This document shows, in pieces, positions 35,100 to 49,000 of a stretch of 64,000 bases of DNA. Source of the DNA: Oscarella lobularis (taxonomy: Eukaryota > Porifera > Homoscleromorpha > Homosclerophorida > Oscarellidae); contig NC_089187.1 of NCBI RefSeq assembly GCF_947507565.1, forward strand, positions 1,736,001 through 1,800,000. The letters run 5' to 3'. The notes beneath the pieces are model-generated. The model worked only from the letters and a program-made list of their open reading frames with translations. It was not told the DNA's origin and made no database searches. The translations under genes and the position numbers were made by a program. Each line of letters opens with the position of its first letter. Position 1 is the stretch's first letter.

Positions 35100-37016
35100 C
35101 TAGTAATGCCTAACGCATTGAGAACAAACAACTTCGCGATTTTGATGATAAGGTGGACAAGGCAAACTTCCACACTCCAATTCAACAGGATAAAGAAGGG
35201 CTTGATTGTGATTAGTGCTTCCAAGTGTGTTGTCATATCCCTCGGGCACTCGGTCGACGCACACATACTCCCCCTTCGAGTTGTGCGTGTACAAATGAGA
35301 GAAAGCAAAGCCAGTGTAGAAGCTATGATAATTCTCCGGACAGTTGGAGTTCCCCCACAAAACGAATGCTTCCGTGGCACCTAAAACTTCACATACAGCA
35401 CATGCAACCTAGCAACACTTTAATTAATTAGGGTGCACATATTCAAGGTAAATAATACCTCTTTATTTTGAACATCACTGAATTCTGCTGACCGAAAGTT
35501 GCTCGTTTCGTATTCGTAGCCATAAAGCAGGGCTCCGTTGTTATCAGCTTCGTTGAAATCACCGTACGTCGGTTCGCTTCGCATGCAGAGAACGTTCGCA
35601 CCACTTCCTGTTAGGGAGTGATGTGACCCAGCTGCGAATCCCGAATAGACAAGTTGGGCACCGACGGGACAGCTCGACTTTCCCCACCTCGTGAAAACGG
35701 CCGAACGACGATTAGGTGGTGGAGAACAAACTGCGCAAGTCACTTCTCTATTACTCACGTAGCGATCCTCTTGATTTCGACAACGGATGCTCCCGCATTC
35801 GATCTCCGTGGGATAAAGGCTAACCCGCGATGACGTACTACCGCCTTCGGGCTCCGCGTCCTCGTCCACGCATACCCAGTTAACTTTCTGATACGACGAA
35901 TACGCTGCCATGAGGTAACCAGCGTAGTGTCGCTTCCAGTCTATTGGACAGTCAAGGCGACCGGGCACAGTCAAAACAAATGATTCCTTGCTTTGACAAA
36001 GCACGCACGGTACGCGATGTCCGGATAAAGAGCCATATCTCGACAACTGGTTTGAGCTATATGTGACGCCGTACAACAAAGCACCGTTATGATCTCCGTC
36101 ATTGTATCCGTTGTATTGTGGTTCGTCAGATAGGCAGAGCATATTAGCTCCTGACCCGGTGTGAGAGTAATAGTCAGCCGCTGACTGACCCTTGTACACT
36201 ACTTCAGTCTCTGATGGACAGGACCGTCTTCCCCAACGCGTGAACGAAGCACGAACGGCTTTGTCTTGTACTGACGAACAAACCACACAGCTAAGTTCTC
36301 GGTTTTGCGTGTACGGAGCACAGAACAGGCTCCCGCACTGGGATTCGGTTGGGAAAAAACGGCCTTGGTTTTGATTCGATGGGCTCCCCGTTCGAGCAAC
36401 CGACGCGCGATCGGTGCATATGTACTCGCTCTTGAAGTAACTGGAAGAGTAATGACTCGAAACAAGATAGCCGCTGTACTCCTTCACAAAACTGCTGTTT
36501 TGGGGACACTCAGACGTACCTTGATAATTCAAACAATTAAACAAGATAGAGTTCGTAGTGTGTCAGACATTTACCTGGAATCATAATGACGTCTGAGGAA
36601 TTTGCCTGACAAACCGAGCAAGGCATTTGATATCCTGCAACTCCGTACAAGTCGCTAACACCGTAACCAGATGTTTCGTACTCAAATCCGTAAAGCAACC
36701 CGCCATCTTCGTTCGAATCTCGATGTTCCCAAGGCACTTCCACAGAAGGAGACGCTAGTAAGCACAAGACGTTGTATCCCGATCCCTTGTGACTGTAATG
36801 AGAGCTACGAGACAAATCAAAAATTGATCATGTGTTAAAGCATGCTCTTACCCAGCCGCAAAGCCCGTGAAGAGCAACCGCGCTGAAGGCGGACAATCTT
36901 CTCGCCCCCAGCGAACATAAATCGAAGAGGGATCACACGAAGTATTATCTCCACCACACACTCCACACACATCGTACACTTTTCCTCCATTGGGAGTACC
37001 GCTGCAGTCAAGGTTC
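35100..37016 (-). repeat. Super-repeat 9 of the giant gene (C-terminal)
   Basis: Cap DVCGVCGGDNTSC at about 36.98-36.94 kb and three A-B domains (A near 36.91, 36.23 and 35.69 kb; B near 36.5, 35.94 and 35.34 kb). It has no furin-like segment: the protein stops right after the last B half. Confidence 0.82.
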
Positions 37017-40000
37017 TCTGAAAAAATTCATCAAATTAAAAAAAGTGAATACGCGCTACGCAGTCCAACTGACCAGTTTGACGAATACAGGTGCTGTTTA
37101 GAATTGGAATACTGCCGCGAGGGCACTCACGAACGCAAGACTTTCCAGATTTATAATGCACACATTTCTTACAGTCGGTACTCTCGGGTCCTACGCAACC
37201 CCCAGAGCACTCTTCATGACACGAGTAACAGTGGCTCTTGAGCAAGTACGAGTCGAGCGGGCACTCCTTTGTGCATGTGCCTTCGTACGTTCTGTGAGGA
37301 CAAACAGATCTTCGTCTAATGCACTTCGCACAAACAACCTCTCTATCCTGGGTGTACGGCGGGCAAGGTAAAGTCCCGCACTGGCTTTCAGCAGGATAAA
37401 TTTGACCATTATTGTCGTTACTTCCGCCTCTTCCATTTTCGTACGCATGCGAAAGCCGGCCAATGCAAACAAAATCCGTTTTGTAGTGTCCACTTGTGTA
37501 ATACGCCGCGAACAAATAGCCGTTATAGAGAACATCGAATGTTTCTGGGCACTTCAAGTCTCCGTAGATCGTGACTACAGAGACGGCCTCGAAGCTTTCG
37601 CAAACGGCACACGGCACCTATATGTCGCAGATTAATTACATATGCACTTCGCACGCATTATAAGCAAAAACCTCGTAGTTTTGAAGTGATGTAAAACTGC
37701 TTCCACGCAGGTATCCACTCGTCTCGTATTCAACTCCGTATAGAAGAGCTCCACTTTGCGCAACACCACTTCTATCGACGTATTTCGCCGATTCGATCAT
37801 ACAAAGCAGGCTAGCACCGCTTCCTTTGTGAGAATGATGCGCGCCAGCTGCGAAACCCGAATAGACGTTTGTGTCGTTTCGCTCGCACGTTGCCGCTCCC
37901 CATCGCGTGTACGTTTTGGTGCGTCGATACGACATCGGCGTGCACACAGCACAAGCGACTTCGCGATAAGCAATGTATTTGTCCGGACCATTCTCGCATT
38001 TTAACGAACCGCACCGAATCTCCGCCGGATACCAATAAGACGAACCGGATCGACCTGAAAACGCTTCGGGATCGCGATCGACACATATCCAATCGGACTT
38101 GTGATGAGTGTAGTAAGCAGCGAAAACGTAGCCGGAGTATTCGACTTTCCACTCGCTAGGACACTTGGGAGTGCCGGGGACGAACACAGCGACGCTCTTC
38201 TCCGACGCAAAGCAGAGAACGCAAGGTGCTGCTTTGCCACTCACTGGCGCAAACGAAACAAGCATACCGCTTGGTTGGTACGACACAGAATAGAGTTTTC
38301 CACCATGCTGAACGCCGTCATTGTACGGCGCTCCGCTCCAACTCGGCGACAGCGTTAAACATAAAGCATTAGCTCCTCCTCCCGAGTGACTGTAATGAGA
38401 ACCGACGGCCTGTCCTTTGTACAATTCTTCTGCTCCTGTAGGACAGACGGATCGGCCCCACCGTAGATACGAGGCGCCCGATTCTCCGGGTGGAGGAATG
38501 CAGACAGCGCAAGTGATTTCTCTGCCGCTGACGTACGGTGGACAAGGAATATTGCCGCAGTCATTCAATTCTACCGTATACCACCTATGCAGAGCCAAAT
38601 CATAATAAGTAGGTAGGTTTATATTTATATAATAAAAGAACTTGCCTGTCTTGATTTTTATTGCTGCCTCCTTTGCCCGACTCTGGATTTCCATCAACGC
38701 AAACATGCTCACCTTTCTGATACGAGTAGTAATTAGACATGACGTATCCAAAGTACTCCCTGACCCATTCTTTAGGACACACTGTCGTGCCTGAGAAAGA
38801 AGATCAAAGAATAAATTTCTATTCATATATAGTACTACGTCACCTATTATAACAGCGACGGGGCTTCGAGGCGCTTCGCACAACGCACAAGGAATGGGAG
38901 AGTTATGTACTCGTCGCAAAGACGTGGCACCCGAACTTCCGGTCTCGTACTCTGCTCCGTATACAAGAGCACCGTCTTGATTTCCGTCATAATGCTCATA
39001 TGCAAACCCGGCAACGCTCGAAAGACATATGCGAGTAAAGCCGGAGCCCGTGTGACCATCAGCAGAACTAATAGCCAAAAAACAAATGTCAAAATGCCGG
39101 CAAATAACAAGAGAACCAAAACCTTGCTGCGAATCCAGAAAGCAACATTCGAGATTTCTCGGGGCAAGACGATCGACCCCATCTAGTGTAGACGGCGGCT
39201 TGATCACAAGATTCGCCGTTTCCGCCACACACGCCGCACTTGTCTCGTTTCTTTCTCCCAAATACTTTACCTTCGCAGTCATCTAGAAAAGCGCACAATG
39301 TAGCGTTGAACTCTATAGCTATTTAGGACTTACAAGGAAAAGAAAGACAACGATCTTCAGCGTCAGCCTCAGACGTCCTGCTAAACCCTGAAGGACAATC
39401 TGCGGCACAGTACTCTACCTCAAAGTACACAACTCGAACGTGAAGACATTTATGACACCGATTCGCTTCCTTTCCTTCGCAGCCGTACGAAGGATGACAG
39501 AGAGGGTGACAACTTCTGCAGAAATTGTCCTCGGCAGCGTAGGTGCCGGCAGGGCAAGATAGAACGCAAGTACCCTCGTGCCGATAGCCGGCACAGGCCT
39601 CGGAATCCGCCGAAGAGGTTTTACTGCAGACGGCACACGTTATCTCTCTGACGCTCGTGAATGGCGGACAAGGTAGACCAGAGCACGTCGTCTGCTGGGC
39701 AAAATATCGGCCTTGATTGTCATCAGCAGTTCCCCTGCCGTTCTCGTACGGCTGAGGAGAAAAATCAATGCATATGAACTCGGCTTTGTTGTTTGTTCCC
39801 AGACTGCTAGACGTAGAGTACTTAGCCCCAAACATAAAACCGGAATAGTCCAACTTGTAACTTTCCGGGCAATCTCTCGAACCAAATTGAGTAAACGTTG
39901 ACTCCGAGCGAACGTTCTCGCATACAGCGCAAGGAATCTCGCGATTGTTCACAGCTCGATAAGCAGTGCTCTTAAGCCCCGAACTCGATGTTTCGTATTC

Positions 40001-43000
40001 GAATCCGTAGAGATAAGCTCCTCCTTGATTGTTTCCATTATGATCCATGTAAGTCGCGCTATTGCGCATGCAGAGAACGTTAGCGCCGCCGCCACTCTTG
40101 CCTGCAGCCGAACCAGCAACGAAGCCGGAATAAACTGTGACGCTAGTGCTGGGACATTCGTTTCTTCCGTAGCGCGTGTAAATTGAGCTTCTTCGTTTCG
40201 TTGTTGGTGTACAGACGGCACACGTCACTTCGTGATACTGAACGTAACCACCGTCGATAAGAGTACCGCATTTGAGACTGCCGCATATGACTTCGGTCGG
40301 AGACCACAACGAGTGCGACGACGAGTAATACTCTTTTCGCTCAGAGTCTTTGTCCAAACAAATCCAATTGATTTTAGCGTAAGAATGGTGCGAAGCGAAC
40401 AGATAGCCAAAGTACTCGATTTCAAAGTTGGAGGGGCAATCGATTCTTCCTGGAGAAACGATGCTCGCGCTTTTGCCTGGTGCCAGACAAACGGCACAGG
40501 GAACAGCATAGTAATTCAAGCGATTCAGCGATCGAATTCCGTAACCGCTTGTTGAATATTGCGAGCCGTATAGAAAAGCTCCTTTTTGAGAAGCATCATT
40601 GTGATGAAAATACAACGGCTGCTCGGTAAGGCATAAAGAATTGGAACCACTACCAGGCCCGCTGTAGTAAGCACCTGCAGCGCGGCCACGATACAGAAGA
40701 ACGGCAGAATTCGGACAAGACGTTCGACCCCACCGAACGTAGATAGCACCGGTATCGCTGAGTACAAAAGGAGAGCACACAGCACACGTCACCTAAACAC
40801 AAAAAATAATCAAATAAATAAGCAAAAACGTGTAGAGATTCCACTTCTCGATCTTGAGTGTATGGTGGGCATGGAAGCGAACCACACTTGTACTCTGTAG
40901 GAGCCCACAGGGATCCACTACTGCTTCCAGTGCCAGCGTCCGTTTTCGCCTTCTGATCGACGCAGACGTATTCGCCTTTTTTGTGCGAGTTACGATTGGA
41001 CATCAAGTATCCTGCGTACTCCAGCGAGAATCGATCTGGACATTTGTAAGTGCCTAAAGAAACCAACAATGAGGACGCCATACATTTGCAACGTAAGAAA
41101 TCACCATATATAGCTAAAATTCCACTAGTCTTTGCTTCACAGACAGCGCACGGTATGCTGGTTCCGTGAATGCCGACTAATTCTTGGACTCCTTGTCCGC
41201 TGGTACCATACGAAAAACCGTATACGTACCCCTCACCCTCATCTGCATCGCTTTCAATCCAATCAAACCCAGGAAGTCTAGAATGCTGCGTGTCAATACG
41301 CCTGACTATGAGCTGTCTCAAATAACGTACCTTTTCAGACAGATAGGATTGTAGCCCCCTCCCGTGTGGCTATCGTGTGATCTATAAAAAAGCAAATAAT
41401 GGTCCTGTACGCAATGCCGAAATTCAAGATATACCCAGCAGCATGTCCCGAAAAAAGCATCTTCGTTCCGTTAGGACAATCAGAGCGACCCCAGCGAACA
41501 TAGACAGCTTTAAGATTGCAGCTTCCTCCATCACCACCACATACTCCACACCGGTCCACCTTCTTCGTGCCTCCACGGACTCCTTCGCAATCAAATCCTG
41601 CTGAAAAACAGAATGATTAAATCGCCTAGTACCGACGATCAATACCTCTGTCTGGCACGCAAGAGCCATTAGATAATTTAAAAAAGCCTTCGTCACACTG
41701 AGCAACACAACGACGACCGTTGCTTGATATAGCATTTCGGCACTTCACGCAATCACTGTCTTTAGTGCCAAAACACATGTTGCACTCTTCGTGGCATTTC
41801 AAGCACGTCTTCTTTGCCTCGTCGGGAAAGTGAGTGTCGGGGCAAGTCGGAAGACACTCGCCGCTGTCAAGCAAATAAAATGGACAACCGTCTCGCAAGC
41901 GAGAACACTGAGCACATGGCACTTCGCGGTCATTCGTAAATGGAGGACAGTTCAGCGTTCCGCATTTGACTTCCACTGGATATAAACGACCTTGATTGTC
42001 ATCCGTAGATCTGCGATCATTTGGTAAAGACTCGGGCTCCTCGTCCACGCAAACAAACTGTCCCGTCTGAGAGCTGTAGTAGTTGGAGAATACGAATCCT
42101 TTGTAGGAAGAGCTAAAACCGTCTGGACAAGTCGCTCTGCCGAACTGAGTGAACGACGACACGGTGCTCAGTTCTTCGCACAATGCGCAGGGAACCTAAA
42201 AGAGTTATAGAAACAGAATCAATTTTCTCCATGATACAAAATACCTCAAAGTTGAGAAGAGAGCGAAACTTGCCAGCTATGCCCGGATTTCCATTGTTCG
42301 TTTCGTACTCAAAACCGTACAGTCGAGCACCACCTTGGTCTAACGTATTGTATAAAGAGAACGACGATTGACTGCTGAGGCAGACGTAGTTAGAACCACT
42401 TCCGGTTTCGTCGTATTTTGATCCAGCAACAAGACCGCGATAAATCTAGATCAAAGCTAAAAAACTGTAGACGCGAACTTCTTGTTTACCAGAAGTGATT
42501 CTGATGGGCATTCGTTTCGACCCCATCTGGTGTAAACAACAGACTCCCGTTCGTTGTCAGGACTACACACCGCGCACGTGATTTCGCGATTTTGAAAGTA
42601 TCCCTTCCGTTCAAACAAGCAAGTCAGACTTCCGCACTCCGTCTCTGTTACGTAGTAGTCAGACTGACTAGCCGAAGAGGAACCCAGTCCACTCGGATTG
42701 GTATCGACGCAAATCCAGTTATTCTTCTTGGCGGAATAAAGACTAGAGAGCAGATATCCTGAATACTGAAGACTCCATCGAGGAGGACAGACATTCTGTC
42801 CAGCCACCGCCACGATTGACTGTCTTTCGGCTGCGAAGCACAAAGTGCAAGGAATACGATGCTGACGCACAGCATTGTAAGTAGGAATAACGCTACCGCT
42901 TACGCGATATCGCAGACCGTATAGTTTCGCAAGTCCGTTGTCTTTGTCGTCGTGATCTCGAAATCTCGCTTTCAAACTGACACAAATCGGATTCGCACCG

Positions 43001-46000
43001 CCGGAGGTGCTCGAATGACCAGAGGACGCGGCTTGGCCCGAGTAAACAGTCAATGATCCACGAGGACACGTTTTCGATCCCCAGTGAAGAAAAGACGTGC
43101 CGTGATCGGACGAAGGCGGCGAACAGACAACGCAAGTCAACTCTCGGTTCGTGACGTACGGAGGACAAGTCAGCGTACCGCAACTAGCCTCTACAAAAAC
43201 GAGGTGCGACTGCGATGACGCCGTCAGCCCATCAGCGGCCTCGGGATGACGGTCGACACAAATATGCTCAGTTTTCGATGATTTCCCAGCCATTAAGTAT
43301 CCTTCGTACTCGGCGGTCCAATTGGACGGACAAACGTATGTTCCTGGAATCATAGCCGTTGTCGCGGCTTTAGATTCGCACACAGCACATGGTACGACGG
43401 TACCACTAAGTGATTTCATATGGCTTGAACTAGCGCTGCCAGTTGAGTACTGAACACCGTATAGCCTTCCTCCACCTTCTGATTGATCGCTCTGTCGCCA
43501 GTCGGTCGTCATAGAACGAGGCAGACACACATAGTTGTATCCGCTGCCAGTACTGCTTGACCTGTGTAAGAGTGGGAAAAGAATTGACCTCGATATGTCC
43601 TAACGCGTTGCCATCTTACCCAGTTACTACTCCGTTAAACAAAAGACGGGCGTCACCGGAGCAAAATGAAAGACCCCATCGAACGTACACCGATTTCTGA
43701 TTGCAACTGGTGCCATCGCCTCCACAGACACCACAACGGTCAAGCGTGCTCGAGCCACCTTCGACGCCCGCACAGTCGACGCCATCTGAAAGGATCGCAC
43801 AAAAAATGAGCATAACAAAAGTATTGAATAAGAAATATACCTGATAAAGGAAGACAGTGTGACGTCTCGTTCTCGTACGTCGTTTCAGGACATTTTCTCA
43901 CGCATTCATCGCCAAAACGAGCATGCCGACAATTTCCACTGCAATTTAACGCCGACGGCCCGAAACAACCCTCCAAGCACTCTTCGTGACAATGCTGACA
44001 GACTCTTTCCGTGTCGCCAAACTTTCCCCTTGGACACTCTGTCAGACATGCGCCGTCGTCGAGGAAAGTCAAGCACGGCGACAAAACCATCTTCGAGCAT
44101 CGCACGCACAGTATTTCCCTATGCGACGTATAAGGCGGACACGGCAAATTCGAACAGTCCGCCTCGACAGGATACAGTTTTGCCTGACTGTTCTGCCTGG
44201 TACCCAAACCATTGTCGTAACCTTCCGGATTTCTCACCACGCATACAAATTCGCCTTTTTCCTCGCCATCAGCATTGGAAAAAATGTAGCCTACGTAGTC
44301 GCGAACGTAACCATCTGGGCAGGTAGATTGCCCATAAAAGACGGACGACGCTGTTGTCCCGACGACTTCACATGTGGCACAGGCAACTTCACGCCGATGA
44401 ACAGCAACGTAGTCGCGGCTAAGTAGCCCATAGCCCGAAGTGTAGTACTCGTAGCCATAGAGACGAGCACCGTCTTCGTCCTTAGTCCTGTATTCAGAGT
44501 AATTTGCAGCCGAAGGAAGGCAAAGCACTTGCGCGCCTCCGCCACTCTGGCTGTGATGCGATCCCGCGGCAAAACCGGCATAAAGCTAAACGTAGAAGAA
44601 TAATATCACTTGAAGTCAGTACGATATTATAGGGAAACTAACCTGTCTGGTTCTAGAATTGCTTGGACAACTCTCACGACCCCAAATAGTGTAAACAGCG
44701 CTTTTTCTTGGGTTGTTCGGCGCACATGTCGTGCACGAAGCCTCTTTGTCTTGCACGTAACCTCCTTCGCGTCGTTCGCAGTTAATGCTTCCGCATTCAA
44801 GTTCAGTCGGATAGATGTAAGACTGAGATGACGTCGACCCAGGGAAAGTCTCTGGTTTGTCATCAACGCAAATCCAATTCAGTTTCTTAGACGAGAAGTG
44901 AGCAGCGAAGAGGAATCCCGAGTAGAGCGGTAACCACAAGGGAGGACACATAGTTTGGGCCGGCACAACGGCAGTGACAGAAACGTCGGGTGCGTAGCAG
45001 ACAGCGCAAGGGACTCGTCCCCCGTGGACACCGTACAACGTCGGCAAACCGTCCGAACGAGTAGAATACTGAAGGCCGTAAAGACGGCCCCCATTCTGAT
45101 TTTTTCCGTCGTGATCACCGTAGCTTGGAGTTGAATAAAGACAGAGAGGGTTTGCTCCACTGCCCGTCGATGAGTGGTGTGAGCCGGCCGCCTGGCCTTG
45201 ATAAATCAATTGCGAATGAGTCGGACAGCCTCGCCTGCCCCAACGCGTGTAAATGGATCCACGCACGTTCCTGGGAAGAGAGCAAACAGCGCAGCTTATT
45301 TCCCGATCCTGGGAATAAGGTGGACATCCCAGCGTTCCGCACTCAATCTCCACCGGACACCAACTATTCGAGTTCTGATCGAAGGTTCCATTTCCCGGCT
45401 CAGCATGTCGATCAACGCATACGTATTCGCCTCTGTAATTGGAATAGCGGTTGGAAAACAAATAGCCTGTATATTCGGTATTCCATCCGTTTGGACATTC
45501 AATCGTTCCTGAACAAAAAAATTACGCGCAGTGAACAAACGGCGCGAAGGGCGAACCTGGAAACACGGTCACTCCGCCACTCGAAACCTCGCAGATAGAA
45601 CACGGAATAGGCGTTCCACTGACAGCACGCAGCTCGTGCACACCCTTCGAGGCCGTATCGTACTGAGCGCCAGTAAGAACGCCACCGCTTTGATCTTTGT
45701 CGTAATGCTCCTTGCCAACGGATGGTACAGATGCAATACATAAACGATTGTAGCCACTGCCTTTACTCGTTGGCTTAGAGCTAAAAATGATAATCTCAAC
45801 AATTTGTTGCTATAGCTACAGTATTTGTACCTTGCTGCGATACCGTTAGATAGGGTTCTTACATCAGCAGGGCAATCTGCTTTTCCCCAGCGAACGTAAA
45901 CCGAGAACGCTTCAAACTGTTCATCTTCGATCGCTTTGAACATCCCACCGTCGCACTCTCTCTCTTTGCACCGCTTCTCGAGGGTTAATTTCTTAGGACA

Positions 46001-49000
46001 CGGATTTCCGCCGTTTTCACTAGGAACAGAAATTGTGCGATGCCTCCTTTTCACTCCAATATCACAGGTCGACGAGCACGACGACCACCTTGACCACTCC
46101 GTCACCTAAACAAATTGACGTGCATGCATACAAGTAACGCTCTCAAGCAAAATACCTGGCAATCGATTGGTCTTGCGTCGGCAGTTCCAATAAAAGAGCA
46201 CACGGCGCACTTAAGCTCTCTGTCTTCCATATAAGGAGGACAGGGAAGAACGCCGCATTTCGTCTCAACGGGGAAGAGTCGACCCTGATTGTCGTCGGAC
46301 GAGCCACGACCATTTGGATACGACTCCGGTAGTAAATCAACGCAGACATGTTCACCTTTCGACTTCTGAGAGTACAAGTGAGAGAAGGCGTAACCTATAT
46401 ATTCGGCACGGTATCCCTGAGGACACCGATGTTCGCCGAAGTGAACAAAAACGGCGGCGTCTCGCTCTAAATCGCAAATAGCACAAGGAATCTAAATCAA
46501 TAGTATGTACAGTGAATCTAGCTTGCACTGCCTTACTACCTCTCGATTGTGAACGGCTTGATAGGAAGGATGCGTCAATCCCGACCCACTCGTTTCGTAT
46601 TCGTATCCGTAAATCAAAGCACCGTTTTGACTCAAGCCGTTGTAGTCAGCGTAATCAAGCTAGGTGGAACGTGAGAAAGTGAAGTCAAAATGCATCTAGA
46701 TATAGTACTCACGTTGGGATGAAAGCAAAGTAGCGACGATCCGCTTCCCGTGTGCGAATGATGAGAACCGGCCGCAAAACCGGAGTACAATACGGACGAG
46801 TTCTCCGCACACGAAGTGCGACCCCATCGCGTGAAGACGGACGACTTCTGCCCTAGCGGCGACGTACACACAGCACACGTAACCTCTCTGTCTTGAACGT
46901 AATGAGGAGAGTTCGTGCCGCACGAGATGCTTCCGCATTCGATTTCTGTCGGATACCACAGCGCTTGATCGGTTCCGTAGCTAGATTGAGGCCTTGACTT
47001 GGCATTAACGCATCGCCAATCTAATTTCTGATGAGTGTAATGCCCGGCAAAGAGATAACCGGAATATTCCAGTTTCCACTTTTCAGGACAACGCGTTCTA
47101 GCCGGAATCATCAGCGAAGAAGTTCGATTCTCCGCGAAACACACCGAACAAGAAGCAACGCGATTTTCGAGGAACGTCAGCGTTTGAAGTCCGTAGCCGC
47201 TTGTAGCAAAAGTGATGCCGTACAAATAGGCTCCGTGCTGCTGACCGTCGCTGTGATCCAAGTACGTCTGATTCTCGCCTCCAATCAGGCATAAGACGTT
47301 AGCACCGCTGCCCGTGTGCGTGTAGTGCGATCCAGCGGCAATTCCCGAGTAAACGGTCACGGATCCGGTGGGACATTTCTCGTCTCCCCACTGCTCGAAA
47401 AACGAGCCCGTTCGAAGAAAGGTCGAACACACGGCGCACGTCAATTCTCGATGTGCCGTAAACGGTGGACACGGAAGGCCGCCGCACTGAAGCTCAGTCG
47501 CGTAGAGTCGACCCTGATCGCTTCCCGATCCTCGAACGAGAGCCGTCGTCGCACGAACGTCGACGCACACGTACTCGCTTTTGTAGTAGCTGCTGTGATA
47601 GTAAGACGCCATTACGTAGCCAAAGTACTCGCGGCCGAATCCTTCAGGACACACGGCACTTCCTAAAAAGCAGTAAAAATAATATATCAATTGACGGCAT
47701 TTATCGTTCGTTATACCGAAAACTTCAAAAGTGATGCCTCTTTGCGTTGCGCATCTAGTACAGGCCAGAGAGTGGTGCACAGCAAACCTGAGAGACGAAA
47801 GATGAGAAGATTTGATTCTCGCTCCGTAAAGAAGTGCGCCACTCTGGCTCAAGTCGCTGTGATCGGGATCGTCGTTGTATCCTTGCGGATCGACAGGAAG
47901 ACAGAGATAGTTATATCCCCCGCCAGTGTGCTGAGCATGAGAACTGTAGAACGCACAAAATTTACAACCAAAAAATTCGGCTACATAATCTCCGATTTCT
48001 TACCTTGCAACTATTCCTGACATTATATTTTTCGACGGCGGACTGCATTCGTTTTTACCCCATCGCACGTAGGTTCCGTTCTGCACCGTCGAATGGGCGC
48101 AAGGCTGGGTATTGCAAATTCTCGTCTCGAGTAAACGCGCGCAAGCTCGGCCACCTTTTCGCGGTGACGTCATAACTGTTCTCCGCCGAATTTGCTCTCC
48201 AACATTACAAGGCGTCGAGCAGACTGTCCAACTGCCCCACGAGCTCGTTACACAGTCGATCGGTGTGAATTTCTCGTCGACAGGAGACGAACAAACAACG
48301 CAGTCAATTTCTCGATTAGCACGATACGGCGGACAAGGCACGTATCCGCAGCTTTCCATTTCGGTGCTGTACATTACGGCCTGGTTGTCATTCGAAGTGC
48401 CCCGCTTTCCGTACTCGGATGGAAAATCGTCAACGCAAACAAACTCGCCTTTGTGATAGTTAATAGCCCCGTAGTAATGAGAGAAAAGATAGCCAGCGTA
48501 TTCGGGCCGATAGCCTTTAGGACACGAACGACTTCCAAACAGAGTGAAGACGCTAGAAGACGACGACGTTTCGCAAACAGCGCAAGGAACCTAAAAAAAA
48601 CGTCATAAAAATTCCACGATCCGTGTATTCATCGCATTGAACCTCTCGATTAGTAGCGCTTGAATACGACGAAGCCATGAGGCCACCTGGTGAGTATTCG
48701 TAGCCGTAAAGTCGACCGCCGTCCTGATTGCCGTCGTCGTGGTGAGCGAACTGAGCCACGGGATGAAGACAAAGCACGTTGGCTCCGCTTCCCCACTGCT
48801 TGTAGTAGTGAGATCCGACCGCTTGTCCGACGTAGACTTCAACGGAATCGGACGAGCAGTCAGAGCGACCCCATCGCGTGTACACCGACGCGAGACGGCG
48901 ACTATCGGAACGACAAACGACGCAGCTCACCTCGCGATTCTGTACGTATCCACCGCGACTGTGATTGCACAGAATGCTCCCGCATTCAATTTCGGTCGGA